Assembly: GCA_913058255.1 (NCBI GenBank) | Contig: CAJXQU010000010.1 | Coordinates: 1 to 64,000 of the forward strand | Direction of reading: 5' to 3' | Origin: an uncultured Pseudomonadota bacterium | GTDB taxonomy: Bacteria > Pseudomonadota > Gammaproteobacteria > CAJXQU01 | Length of the DNA: 64,000 nt | Part shown: in pieces, positions 1-8,432 of the stretch | Position numbering within the stretch: the stretch's first letter is position 1 | Layout: every line of letters begins with the position of its first letter | Made by a program: the position numbers and the translations under genes | Notes under the pieces: model-generated | What the model saw: the letters and a program-made list of their open reading frames with translations, nothing else | The model's database searches: none | What the model was told of the DNA's origin: nothing

Positions 1-1073
1 AATGGAAAATCGGTGGTGGTTCTACATGGGGTTGGTGGCCGTATGATCCAGATCTAAACTTGATGTACTACGGAACAGCAAATCCATCAACATGGAATCC
101 AACAGTACGCCCAGGTGACAATAAGTGGACAATGTCATTGTTTGCACGTGATGTGGATACAGGGATCGCTCGTTGGGTCTACCAAATGACTCCACATGAT
201 GAGTGGGATTATGATGGTATCAACGAACTCATTCTAGTTGATGTAACCGTTAAAGGTAAAAAGCATAAAGGTGCCGTGCATTTTGATCGAAATGGATTCT
301 CATACACAATGGATCGCGAAACAGGTGAACTATTACTGGCTGAGAAATTTGATCCGGCTGTCAACTGGGCAACCCATGTTGATATGAAAACAGGCCGCCC
401 TCAAGTCGTAGCAAAATATTCAACTGACCAAAATGGTGAGGATGTAAATTCAACGAATATTTGCCCGGCAGCGATGGGTTCAAAAGATCAACAGCCTGCA
501 GCCTACTCGCCACGCACCGGTTTGTTCTACGTACCAACAAACCACGTATGTATGGATTATGAACCAGTCAGTGGTGGTGAATACGTCGCGGGTCAGCCCT
601 ATGTCAATGCAGTGCTAAGTATGTTCCCAGCGGGGCGTGTTTGCCCTGATTGCCCAAATAATAATGAGCACGATAACAACCTGGGCAACTTCATAGCATG
701 GGATGCGAATACGGGTAAAATTGTATGGTCTATCCCAGAGCGTTTCGCGGTGTGGTCAGGTGCTTTAGCAACAGCCGGTGACGTCGTGTTTTATGGTGAT
801 CTTTCGGGATACTTAAAAGCCATCGATGCTAAGAGCGGTAAGCTCCTTTGGAAATTCAAAACTCCATCAGGCATCATCGGTAACACGAATACCTGGTCTC
901 ATAAAGGCAAGCAATACGTTGGTGTATTGTCTGGTGTAGGTGGCTGGGCTGGAATCGGAATGGCCGCCGGCTTGATAAATGATACTGATGGTTTGGGTGC
1001 TGTAGGTGCATTCAAAGGGCTAAACTCATATACACGTCTTGGTGGTGTGTTGAGTGTATTCAGCTTACCTTAA
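1..1073 (+). CDS. xoxF: XoxF-type (lanthanide-dependent) methanol dehydrogenase, 3' part
   Basis: PQQ-dependent periplasmic methanol dehydrogenase, oxidising methanol to formaldehyde (or formate in XoxF enzymes). The frame is open to the window edge; reading back from the track start gives [19 protein letters not shown], so the gene begins before the window and roughly the N-terminal 40-45% is missing. The motif [11 protein letters not shown] carries the DYD signature, an extra Asp two residues after the catalytic Asp that marks lanthanide enzymes; calcium MxaF has Ala there. The C-terminal beta-propeller blocks ([28 protein letters not shown]) also read as XoxF. A terminator follows at once. 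The family call is strong; partner genes xoxG/xoxJ are not visible downstream. Confidence 0.95.
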   Translation, partial: WKIGGGSTWGWWPYDPDLNLMYYGTANPSTWNPTVRPGDNKWTMSLFARDVDTGIARWVYQMTPHDEWDYDGINELILVDVTVKGKKHKGAVHFDRNGFSYTMDRETGELLLAEKFDPAVNWATHVDMKTGRPQVVAKYSTDQNGEDVNSTNICPAAMGSKDQQPAAYSPRTGLFYVPTNHVCMDYEPVSGGEYVAGQPYVNAVLSMFPAGRVCPDCPNNNEHDNNLGNFIAWDANTGKIVWSIPERFAVWSGALATAGDVVFYGDLSGYLKAIDAKSGKLLWKFKTPSGIIGNTNTWSHKGKQYVGVLSGVGGWAGIGMAAGLINDTDGLGAVGAFKGLNSYTRLGGVLSVFSLP

Positions 1074-1136
1074 GTGTTAGAAAAAAAAGTAAATCTTAAG
1101 GCTAAATAATTTTCAGTTATAGCCGTAGAAACAAAG

Positions 1137-1169
1137 AAACCCAGCTTTAGTTTAGGCTGGGTTTTTTTT
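1137..1169 (+). terminator. Rho-independent terminator of xoxF
   Basis: The 9-bp stem AAACCCAGC / GCTGGGTTT around a 10-nt loop is followed directly by a run of eight or more T. It lies about 65 nt after the xoxF stop and separates it from the CRISPR leader. Confidence 0.9.
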
Positions 1170-1183
1170 GTTCAAAATAATTA

Positions 1184-1218
1184 TTTGCTATGAAATGTAC
1201 TTAACTATAATTTAAATG
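1184..1218 (+). promoter_or_regulatory. Candidate pre-crRNA promoter in the array leader
   Basis: A perfect TATAAT hexamer sits at 1206-1211, with a weak -35-like TTGCTA at 1185-1190 (15-bp spacing, poor). The predicted start is about 60 nt before the first repeat. The plus-strand direction agrees with the tracrRNA strand and with a terminator after the last repeat. The -10 is seen; promoter activity is inferred. Confidence 0.45.
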
Positions 1219-1280
1219 GGCAGCGTCGTTTTAAGCTTTTATTGTGATTTGTAATGAATCAGGCTTGTCTATCGATGCGT

Positions 1281-2309
1281 GTTCCGATACTCCACCATCG
1301 GAATGTTTGATACTCCACCATCGTGCGTGAAGAAGGCTATCGATTGGTTCCGATACCCCACCATCGGAATGTTTGATACTCTGCAAATATTGCGGCTGAT
1401 GTTTTAGTTAGCGTTCCGATACCCCACCATCGGAATGTTTGATACTCTTTTTCACCACCGCACCACTCTCCGGTGTGTGGGTTCCGATACCCCACCATCG
1501 GAATGTTTGATACTCTGATAGCGGTGAATCTTAGCCGCCACACTAGGTTCCGATACCCCACCATCGGAATGTTTGATACTCTCCCCTACGAGGATGGAGT
1601 TCCGCGATAGCAGTTCCGATACCCCACCATCGGAATGTTTGATACTCTATAAGACAAGTTTAGCTAAAGCCCCGCTTCGGTTCCGATACCCCACCATCGG
1701 AATGTTTGATACTCTAATTCAACGGGAGCCAAGCCATCAATCGCGGTTCCGATACCCCACCATCGGAATGTTTGATACTCTATTAACTCTTTCAACATTA
1801 GCTGATCTTCTGTTCCGATACCCCACCATCGGAATGTTTGATACTCTTTTAACCGCTGCTGATGCAGACACGCCGCCGTTCCGATACCCCACCATCGGAA
1901 TGTTTGATACTCTTATTGTATGATAATTGACGCTGTAGCGAGCGTTCCGATACCCCACCATCGGAATGTTTGATACTCTATCATTTTGGTCACATGGAGC
2001 AAAAGAAGAGTTCCGATACCCCACCATCGGAATGTTTGATACTCTTCAATGTACAACTTACTGTCGATTGCTTACGTTCCGATACCCCACCATCGGAATG
2101 TTTGATACTCTGGAATAACCCACTAGGATGGCACCGGATACGTTCCGATACCCCACCATCGGAATGTTTGATACTCTCTTGTTTTGTTAGTGATAAAGAT
2201 CCAGTTGGTTCCGATACCCCACCATCGGAATGTTTGATACTCTGGTTGGAACTTGATCACCGATATTAATGGAGTTCCGATACCCCACCATCGGAATGTT
2301 TGATACTCT
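1281..2309 (+). CRISPR. Type II-C CRISPR array, 16 repeats / 15 spacers
   Basis: A 36-nt repeat starts with GTTCCGATACCCCACC and ends with GTTTGATACTCT. Repeats start at 1281, 1347, 1413, 1481, 1547, 1613, 1680, 1746, 1812, 1878, 1944, 2010, 2076, 2142, 2208 and 2274. Spacers are 30 nt, except spacer 3 (32) and spacer 6 (31). All repeats read as identical except the first (1281-1316), which differs at position 11 (T for C) and at the last base (C for T). The repeat contains a 7-bp inverted repeat, TTCCGAT..ATCGGAA, and ends in TGATACTCT, which resembles an extended -10. The candidate tracrRNA pairs with the plus-strand sense of the repeat, so pre-crRNA is expected on the plus strand, towards the cas genes. 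The protein ORFs listed across this stretch are translated repeats. Confidence 0.98.
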
Positions 2310-2315
2310 AGGAGG

Positions 2316-2348
2316 CCTGTAGGTTATTGATATACCTGCAGGTTTTTT
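2316..2348 (+). terminator. Terminator after the CRISPR array
   Basis: The stem CCTGTAGGT / ACCTGCAGG (one G-T pair), with a 9-nt loop, is followed by TTTTTT. It begins 6 nt after the last repeat, and its T-run overlaps the cas2 stop codon. The T-run is on the plus strand only, which supports plus-strand array transcription converging on the cas operon. Confidence 0.75.
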
Positions 2349-2655
2349 AGAAAAGAGCAATTTGTTCGGGCTCTTCTGGTTTGTTTTTGGTTGATTTTGT
2401 TCCAAAAAACTCCTTCGTCATTCCGTATTGTTTGTCTGTAACTAGAAAAAAGGCGACTTGAGCACCTTCTGGAATATTAATTTTTAGACGTTGAATCACC
2501 GCTTCAGCAGCCGCCATTGTTGGAAAGTGCCTGGCGTAGAGCGAGTTTTGTAGTTGAAAAAAGTTCTCTTGTAAAATACTACGACGAAAGATTGTATAGT
2601 CTTTTCTCGCTTCGGAACTTGTCATCGGGCAGTCATACACGGCTATTACCCACAT
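2347..2655 (-). CDS. cas2: CRISPR-associated endonuclease Cas2
   Basis: Small ferredoxin-fold partner of Cas1 in spacer integration. The start MWVIAVYDCP is chosen inside the longer track ORF. It gives 102 residues, a usual Cas2 length, opens with the beta-strand and Asp expected of Cas2, and its ATG overlaps the cas1 stop by one base (TAATG), so the two are translationally coupled. C-terminal tail is charged (KSTKNKPEEPEQIALF). It is the last gene of cas9-cas1-cas2, and its stop lies inside the array terminator. Confidence 0.93.
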   Translation of the reverse strand: MWVIAVYDCPMTSSEARKDYTIFRRSILQENFFQLQNSLYARHFPTMAAAEAVIQRLKINIPEGAQVAFFLVTDKQYGMTKEFFGTKSTKNKPEEPEQIALF

Positions 2656-3611
2656 TATACGCCAACCATTTGAGGCCATAAATCCCCCTGTTTTTCAGGT
2701 AAAGAGAGCTTTAGTTTTTTAAGAGAAATATTTTCCTTTTTTGCTTTTTTTAGTATGCGACAATAGCTGCTGATCGTTTCATTTATGGCGCTAGGTAATC
2801 GGTAGCTTTGTTTGTTCATACTCAAACTTTGTGTAATGAATTGTAGTAATTGTTGTCGTGCAAGAGCATTAAACTCAGAGGCATAGTCATGTTGGAGAAC
2901 CCAAGTTTCTACAGTAAAGCGATAAGCTTCGATGAAGTCATCTGCTAGGTTAAATGGGTTGTCTTTATTGTGATGCCCTATGCCTAAAGCGGGTTGTAGT
3001 CCTGCTATTGATAGCTCTCTTGCGATCATTGAACGAAGGATGGCATAACCAAAATTTAAACGTGCGTTGAGGGTGTCTGTTGCACCTTGTTTTTGTCTTT
3101 TTTTAACATCATTATCGATATCTTCAAATAAATATTTCCAATAATGTTTTGCGCCTTGTCCCTCTAGGTTTTGTGGGTCCGCGGGCAATACTTGATCCGC
3201 TAGACGTTCTAATCTGAGAGCTCCTTTTTTACCCGTAAACCTGAGTGTTTGTGCTTGAGTTTTTAGGCGTGTTTGAATTAACTGTTGCCAGAGCTGTTCA
3301 TTGATCGGGCTGTGTTGTAGATGAAACTGTTCTCTGAGCCTTTCAAGTTGACGTGAGTGGCCATACCAAGGGAGAGATAGGCTTTGTGGGTGATGGTATT
3401 GATCGGTTGTGATAACCGCTGATTTAGATTTTCCCAATGCCTGCAATACCCCTTGACTGATCGTAATTACGGGGTGATGTAAACATAAGACTGCAATATC
3501 ATTAGCAAGAATGAATGTATCTTTTTGTTCAGGTCTTGCTAACTTTACCCTCCCTGTGTCTATGGATAAATAGCAAGGATTTTCGATTAATATAACTCTT
3601 TGTTCAGACAT
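2655..3611 (-). CDS. cas1: CRISPR-associated endonuclease/integrase Cas1
   Basis: Metal-dependent integrase that, with Cas2, inserts new spacers. The 318 residues fit type II Cas1. Near the middle are the conserved LNFGYAILRSMIARELSIAGLQPALGIGHHNK block, holding the catalytic His, and DDFIEAYR, holding the acidic metal ligands. The ATG overlaps the cas9 stop (ATGTCTGA, 8 nt) and its own stop overlaps cas2. No csn2 or cas4 is nearby, which with the three-gene order indicates subtype II-C. Confidence 0.96.
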   Translation of the reverse strand: MSEQRVILIENPCYLSIDTGRVKLARPEQKDTFILANDIAVLCLHHPVITISQGVLQALGKSKSAVITTDQYHHPQSLSLPWYGHSRQLERLREQFHLQHSPINEQLWQQLIQTRLKTQAQTLRFTGKKGALRLERLADQVLPADPQNLEGQGAKHYWKYLFEDIDNDVKKRQKQGATDTLNARLNFGYAILRSMIARELSIAGLQPALGIGHHNKDNPFNLADDFIEAYRFTVETWVLQHDYASEFNALARQQLLQFITQSLSMNKQSYRLPSAINETISSYCRILKKAKKENISLKKLKLSLPEKQGDLWPQMVGV

Positions 3612-6600
3612 GATCTGAGACGTGAATAAAGTTACTCAGTTTTTTTACACTTGCTCGTAAGAGCACTCCTGAATTTTCTTTTTTATCCAATTCACTGACT
3701 GGTCTTGTTTCAACGATAGGTATGAGAAATAAAATTCCTCCAGAAGCTGACTTGATTTGTTTTACGACATAAAGACGTTCGTTACTTTTGTTTAAAAGAG
3801 TATCTCCTTTATAAAATCTAATCGTATTTTCAGCTAATGAGCTTAAACCTCGGGCAGCTTGTGGCATTGTAACTAGCCGTGAGTCGGTGACTTTTGTTTT
3901 CTCTTCATTTAATGTGATCTCAAGATAGGCATTACCTGCATCTTGTAGGTATTTTTTATGCTCCTTATTTTTTCCAAAGGTGATTAGCTCTGCTGTCTCT
4001 ATGCTGTAGTTCCGATTACATTTTACTTTCCTAATGTAAACAGGTTTTTCTTTAGTGCTGTAAAGAGGATGCTCTATTCTCTGTAGCGTTTCCTGAACAT
4101 TATCAAAATCACTTTTTATGGCTTCAGATACAATTTTTCTAATGCTTGGGCTTATAATGTTTTGTAAGTTTTTAAGCGTTTTTTCTAAAGATTTTTCATC
4201 AATTAGTTTGAGTAAATCCATACGCAGAGCAAGGTAGGTTTTATTGTCATTTTCGTCAGTTGTTATGCTGTAAGCGGTATCTTTATAAAAGCCACCAGAG
4301 GAATATCTATCTGGTTTATGGCTGATGTTGCAGTCACGAATGACTCTGATCGCCTGATCTCGTAAAGTTTTCACTGGAGGCTCTATAGACCACTTAGGTT
4401 CTGGTTTTTCTTGCTCTAGTCGATAGTGTGAGTCTTGTCGATAAAATTCTTCTAATTTGAACTGCTCGACTTTGTATTGCTTAGCCATATTCTGATATAG
4501 CTTTCTTGATACCATAGAGATGGTTATGGCATCGATTAAGTGATGACGATGATCACAGCGTTTCTCTAAGCTACGTTTAATTCGTTTTGTTCCTGCGGAA
4601 AGGTCTCTTCCTTCCCATTGAGATTTACCGATTCGATAGTCTTCGATTGAGATGCTTTTGCCTTCTGTATCAAGCACCGGGTAGCCTTCTTCGATTCGCA
4701 CATCAGGAATTACAGTGTCTAAATGCCAGATATGTCGCAGGCGTGCGGTTAATTGGCCACGAGAGACAAAAACATCATGACAGATGTTACGCATCCATTG
4801 GGCTACTGCTTTAGATATCCAGGAGGTCTCTTGAAACTGTCTATCACTAAAGTCATCTATAGTCGTGTCATCTTCGTAGTTATCGATCAACAGTAGCTGT
4901 GATTTTCTATAAAGTTTACGTTGTTTGAAGTGCAGGGCGAGTTGCTCTACAGCCCCCCAGCGTTGCGAATTTTTTTCAAAGGCTTGCCGTGGTGTTTGAT
5001 TACCTTTGAGTTCGTTGCAGGTTTTGTGTGATAAAACTATTTCACTGGTTTTTAAGCCAACTTGGGTAAGCGAGCGTGGGAGAATATGTTCGTAATGTGT
5101 TTCTCCGCCATGTAATGCTTGGTCGACTTCGATCTTATTTGTGCAGTAGGGACAGCGTGAAACTTGTTCTTGCCAGAGAAGATAACGTCTGATCAGGTTG
5201 TTGGTAGGCACCTTGTTTAGTTTCTCTATTTCTTTTTTTGCTGTATCTCGTGCTTTTTTATTTAGGCCATTGCGTTTTTCTATCTCATTACGTTGTTGGA
5301 CACTCTTCCCCATATCTCGTGTTAGTTCAACGACTATTTGTTCAGGTTCCCCATGTTCATCGATACACTGATTAACTAGTTTTTTAATTTGACGAAGGGC
5401 AACATCAACAACATCATTCCCTGTTTCTGGTGTTACGTTTAAGCGTTGAGTTGATTTCGTTATTTGTTCGAGCTTGCTGAAGCATTGTTCGATAGCGGCT
5501 TCTTCGTCTATACGTGGTAGGTCTGTTCCCTGTGGCGCTTCTTGCCAGTAAGGTGCAATAAACCATTCATTGAGTTGATTAAGTGCTTTTATAGAATAAG
5601 CTGCACGGCCAGCATCGAAGCCCATGCTGGTTAAACGATTAAATTTTTCGTGTTCGCGTAAAAGATTAATGAAATTGATAACTTCATCTGCAAATTGTCT
5701 CATCTTGGCTTTTTTGCCTTTAGCTGCTCCTTTGATCTGTGTATGCCATTGATCATCATCAAGTTGTTCGGGTGAGCCCAGATCAGAAAGAAAGTTGAGG
5801 GTGCTGACCTGATGATTCGATGAAAGTGTTTGCCACTCATTTAACAGACCAAGCTGATCAAAGTTTTTTAAAGTTCTATTACCCTGTAATTCTTCTCGTC
5901 CCCCTTTAGATTGTCTGTCCATATTTAAGTTCTTTGCTGGATAGCTAATCTCTAAATCATCAAGTGCCATATAAAACTTCTTAAAACTAAATTTCCCTTC
6001 TTTTGTGAGGTTAACGGGATCATTGAGAAGTATGCGTAAGCAAGATTTTTGTTCGACGGATAAGGGCTGTGAAGTTTTTCGCATACCCCAACGTAGATCT
6101 GAAATTTGTTTCTCGATACGAAAGGTTTGAAAAGAAGGCTGTGCTCTTGCGGTGCGTGGCAGATTGTTTATTAGACTGCAATTACCCACCATGGCAGCGG
6201 GTGACTTTAACGGTCGTTGAAAAAATATCGCTTCAAAGAAGTTTGTTTTTACAGGTTTCCCGAGATTTTTCTCATTTAGAACAGGATGAAATTTAGCTTG
6301 GGTTTCCCAAATAAGATCAAACTCGTGTTCAAGCATGTCTCGCGTAATGTAGAGATTATAATGTTCAGGATTGATGTCTATCAGTTCTTTTCTTTTTTTA
6401 GTACTAAGGATTTCTTGTACTTTCAGCTTGGTGGGTAAGCCTCTTTGTAAACGGTGATATAAATATTGTCCAACGGTTTGTAGGCCATTGATAGCCATAA
6501 GTTGAGTTATTTGTTCAACACCAGCTTTGACTTCTCCGTCGCTGGCCTTAACTTTGAACTGGCCTTTATAACCTCTTCGTTTTCCTAACTTTAAGAATAT

Positions 6601-6954
6601 TCGAAACAGATCTTCTAGAGAAATCTCATGCTCGATAGCTTCTGCACGCAAACGAGGTAGGTTCTGACCATTATCGGGAGAGATCTTTCTAGCATCGAGT
6701 TTGAGTAGTGGTGCAAGGTGGGCGATACGTCGGAGTCGACTTGCTTTTCGATCGAACTGTTTTCGTTTTTGACGCGCATCACGCCTAGCGGCTTTTTTAG
6801 GTGTTCGTCCGGTCTGGCTTTTTTCCGTAGGTTCATCAAATGTTCGAACAGCATGCCAGATAATTTCAGATGGTTGGTCATTTGAATCTAGTGAAAAAGC
6901 GACAGCACCGATAGAAGCGGTACCAAGATCGAGCCCTAACCTGTATTTCGTCAT
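3604..6954 (-). CDS. cas9: Type II-C CRISPR nuclease Cas9
   Basis: RNA-guided DNA endonuclease of 1116-1118 residues, in the size range of compact II-C enzymes. Visible in order: RuvC-I with catalytic Asp (YRLGLDLGTASIG, about residue 11); Arg-rich bridge helix (RTPKKAARRDARQKRK, about 50-80); RuvC-II (QIVVELTRDMG, about 540); HNH domain with a CPYC zinc-ribbon-like start (about 604) and HYEHILPRS (about 622); RuvC-III (DHRHHLIDAITISM, about 807); and a C-terminal PAM-interacting region of about 300 residues. All catalytic residues are present. Two ATGs are possible: GAGGGG is 2 nt from the first (6960) and 8 nt from the second (6954), so I prefer the second. First of the overlapping cas9-cas1-cas2 operon. 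Confidence 0.97.
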   Translation of the reverse strand: MTKYRLGLDLGTASIGAVAFSLDSNDQPSEIIWHAVRTFDEPTEKSQTGRTPKKAARRDARQKRKQFDRKASRLRRIAHLAPLLKLDARKISPDNGQNLPRLRAEAIEHEISLEDLFRIFLKLGKRRGYKGQFKVKASDGEVKAGVEQITQLMAINGLQTVGQYLYHRLQRGLPTKLKVQEILSTKKRKELIDINPEHYNLYITRDMLEHEFDLIWETQAKFHPVLNEKNLGKPVKTNFFEAIFFQRPLKSPAAMVGNCSLINNLPRTARAQPSFQTFRIEKQISDLRWGMRKTSQPLSVEQKSCLRILLNDPVNLTKEGKFSFKKFYMALDDLEISYPAKNLNMDRQSKGGREELQGNRTLKNFDQLGLLNEWQTLSSNHQVSTLNFLSDLGSPEQLDDDQWHTQIKGAAKGKKAKMRQFADEVINFINLLREHEKFNRLTSMGFDAGRAAYSIKALNQLNEWFIAPYWQEAPQGTDLPRIDEEAAIEQCFSKLEQITKSTQRLNVTPETGNDVVDVALRQIKKLVNQCIDEHGEPEQIVVELTRDMGKSVQQRNEIEKRNGLNKKARDTAKKEIEKLNKVPTNNLIRRYLLWQEQVSRCPYCTNKIEVDQALHGGETHYEHILPRSLTQVGLKTSEIVLSHKTCNELKGNQTPRQAFEKNSQRWGAVEQLALHFKQRKLYRKSQLLLIDNYEDDTTIDDFSDRQFQETSWISKAVAQWMRNICHDVFVSRGQLTARLRHIWHLDTVIPDVRIEEGYPVLDTEGKSISIEDYRIGKSQWEGRDLSAGTKRIKRSLEKRCDHRHHLIDAITISMVSRKLYQNMAKQYKVEQFKLEEFYRQDSHYRLEQEKPEPKWSIEPPVKTLRDQAIRVIRDCNISHKPDRYSSGGFYKDTAYSITTDENDNKTYLALRMDLLKLIDEKSLEKTLKNLQNIISPSIRKIVSEAIKSDFDNVQETLQRIEHPLYSTKEKPVYIRKVKCNRNYSIETAELITFGKNKEHKKYLQDAGNAYLEITLNEEKTKVTDSRLVTMPQAARGLSSLAENTIRFYKGDTLLNKSNERLYVVKQIKSASGGILFLIPIVETRPVSELDKKENSGVLLRASVKKLSNFIHVSDHV

Positions 6955-6970
6955 AGACATTTCCCCTCAG

Positions 6971-7138
6971 TCAGTCATTGTTGAATATATCGATAATAGT
7001 GCTTATTAGAGTAAGAATAAACTCTGTTTCTTCAAAACACATAGCACTGATGATCACGAGTGTTAAACAGATGATAATCATGATGCAAACCCATCCGAGC
7101 ATTATTTTGTTTCCACAGCTTTCATAGCTTATCTTCAT
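6971..7138 (-). CDS. Small predicted membrane protein upstream of cas9 (unrecognised)
   Basis: Not in the ORF track because it is only 55 codons. It reads MKISYESCGNKIMLGWVCIM, then a strongly hydrophobic run (IIICLTLVIISAM), then FEETEFILTLIS and a hydrophobic end, NN D stop. One or two membrane segments are predicted by eye. The stop lies 10-16 nt before the two possible cas9 starts, same strand, so it sits where a first operon gene would. No clear ribosome-binding site is seen before its ATG, which lowers confidence. Function unknown; it could be a leader peptide, an accessory membrane peptide, or chance coding in the cas9 leader. Confidence 0.4.
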   Translation of the reverse strand: MKISYESCGNKIMLGWVCIMIIICLTLVIISAMCFEETEFILTLISTIIDIFNND

Positions 7139-7277
7139 ATAGGTCTAAATATATTTATATTTTTGGGTTGGAGATGTTTTTGTTGTTGTGATAATATATC
7201 TGAGAACTCAAATATTATCAATATCTTACTAGTTGTAAACTTTTTGGGTTGTTCTGATACCTCTTTATCAAGCTATC

Positions 7278-7306
7278 TTGATACTAATATAAAAGTGTTC
7301 TACACT
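7278..7306 (+). promoter_or_regulatory. Candidate tracrRNA promoter
   Basis: TTGATA (7278-7283) is 17 bp from TACACT (7301-7306), giving 5/6 and 4/6 matches to the sigma-70 consensus. A start about 7 nt later falls exactly at the first base of the anti-repeat. Confidence 0.6.
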
Positions 7307-7312
7307 TTTAAA

Positions 7313-7400
7313 CGTATCAAATATTCCGATGGTGGGGACTATCGGCAACAAGTTCTAATAGAACACCGATACGAAAAGGCAACTTCGGTTGCCTTTTTTT
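7313..7400 (+). ncRNA. tracrRNA of the type II-C system
   Basis: Trans-activating RNA that pairs with crRNA repeats for Cas9 loading. The first ~36 nt (GTATCAAATATTCCGATGGTGGGG...) are almost the reverse complement of the array repeat: the ten outer bases pair with one G-U wobble, fourteen central bases pair perfectly, a 2-nt AC bulge follows, then six pairs, a one-base C bulge and three pairs. Downstream come a short hairpin GTTC-TAATA-GAAC (7352-7364), nexus-like, and the terminator AAAAGGCAAC-TTCG-GTTGCCTTTT followed by T residues. About 88 nt in total. It is divergent from cas9, and its strand fixes the array transcription direction as plus. Confidence 0.88.
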
Positions 7401-7497
7401 ATGCTTGCTCTCCCAAATGGCGTTAGTTTTTCTTTCAGCGCAGTAACTATTTACATGCTAATCTCTAAACCATAAAAACAACAATGAGGAGATGATA

Positions 7498-8154
7498 ATG
7501 AGTGAGCTATATGGTGATGCCCATCGAGATTTTCAGGATGAGTTCGAGACGCGTAAGTTAGCTGATCGTTTGACAGAGATGATCGTTCAGACGGAGATCG
7601 GTGAGGCTGAGCAGGCGTTTATTGAGAGCCGACCGATGTTTTTCCTTTCTACCAATGATGAGCATGGCCAGCCGACAGTTTCTTATAAAGGTGGGGCGCC
7701 GGGCTTTGTGAAGGTGGTTGATAATACGACGATTGCTTTTCCATCTTATGATGGCAATGGCATGTTTTATTCAATGGGGAATATTCAGAAAACGTCAAAG
7801 GTCGGTATTTTATTTATTGATTTTGAGACTCCGCATCGTGTTCGCTTTCATGGCGAGGCGAGTGTCTGCAAGGATGATCCGTTGATGGATGAGTATCTTG
7901 AAGCGGAGATGATCGTTCGCGTTAAACTTACTAAAATGTGGATTAATTGTCCGCGTTATATTCATAAGTACGAGTTAAAAGAGTTGTCGCATTATGTTCC
8001 GGGGCAAAAGGAGAAGACGCCACTTGCTGGATGGAAGCGGGTTGATCTAGTGCAGGATGTTTTACCGCCTAAAGATCACGGTCGGCCAGAACAAGAAGGT
8101 GGTGTGATTACGATTGAAGAGTGGGTTGATGATGTTCAGAAAGGAGAAGGTTAA
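7498..8154 (+). CDS. Pyridoxamine 5'-phosphate oxidase-like flavin-binding protein
   Basis: Split-barrel FMN-binding family protein of unknown substrate, 218 residues. The conserved region starts about residue 40: FFLSTNDEHGQPTVSYKGG, then an inserted strand-rich stretch and GILFIDFETPHRVRFHGEAS, as in the PNPOx-related family. The first track ATG (7492) is only 1-2 nt from GAGGA; the ATG at 7498 has 7-nt spacing, so MSELYGD is chosen. It stands alone with its own terminator. The C-terminus (ITIEEWVDDVQ) is not diagnostic. A true pdxH role is unlikely given the divergent core. Confidence 0.8.
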   Translation: MSELYGDAHRDFQDEFETRKLADRLTEMIVQTEIGEAEQAFIESRPMFFLSTNDEHGQPTVSYKGGAPGFVKVVDNTTIAFPSYDGNGMFYSMGNIQKTSKVGILFIDFETPHRVRFHGEASVCKDDPLMDEYLEAEMIVRVKLTKMWINCPRYIHKYELKELSHYVPGQKEKTPLAGWKRVDLVQDVLPPKDHGRPEQEGGVITIEEWVDDVQKGEG

Positions 8155-8176
8155 AACATTTCTTCTTGATAACGAA

Positions 8177-8208
8177 AGAGGTCTTGCTGAGACAAGACCT
8201 CTTTTTTT
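8177..8208 (+). terminator. Rho-independent terminator
   Basis: A 10-bp perfect stem, AGAGGTCTTG / CAAGACCTCT, with a 6-nt loop followed by seven T, 22 nt after the flavin-binding protein gene. Confidence 0.92.
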
Positions 8209-8432
8209 AATTAATTCATCTGTAGTCATTAAATTATCGGTGGATTGTCTTGCATGCTCTGATGTACTTTAGTCTTTATTGATTGGTTTTTTCTCTCGAC
8301 AGGATGTTGATTTGATCGGTTGTGTAAAGGGCGTGTGCGAAACAGTTGTGGATGAGCAGAATAAATCCACTCATCACGGGTTTAAATAAGCGCTATTAAT
8401 TCAATATTCTGGGATAAAATTATCTAGAAACA

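Noticed and set aside
1337-2405. Several 70-116 aa ORFs on both strands with repeated RFRYPTIGMFDTL or RVSNIPMVGYRN units
   Set aside because: They are translations of the CRISPR repeat and spacers, not proteins.
7290-7312. Hairpin AAAAGTGT-TCT-ACACTTTT upstream of the anti-repeat as a minus-strand tracrRNA terminator
   Set aside because: No T-run follows on the minus strand, while the plus strand has a full terminator at 7374-7400; the hairpin overlaps the promoter.
7163-7426. 87 aa plus-strand ORF across the cas9-tracrRNA region
   Set aside because: It runs through the tracrRNA and its terminator, has no homology I recognise and no ribosome site.
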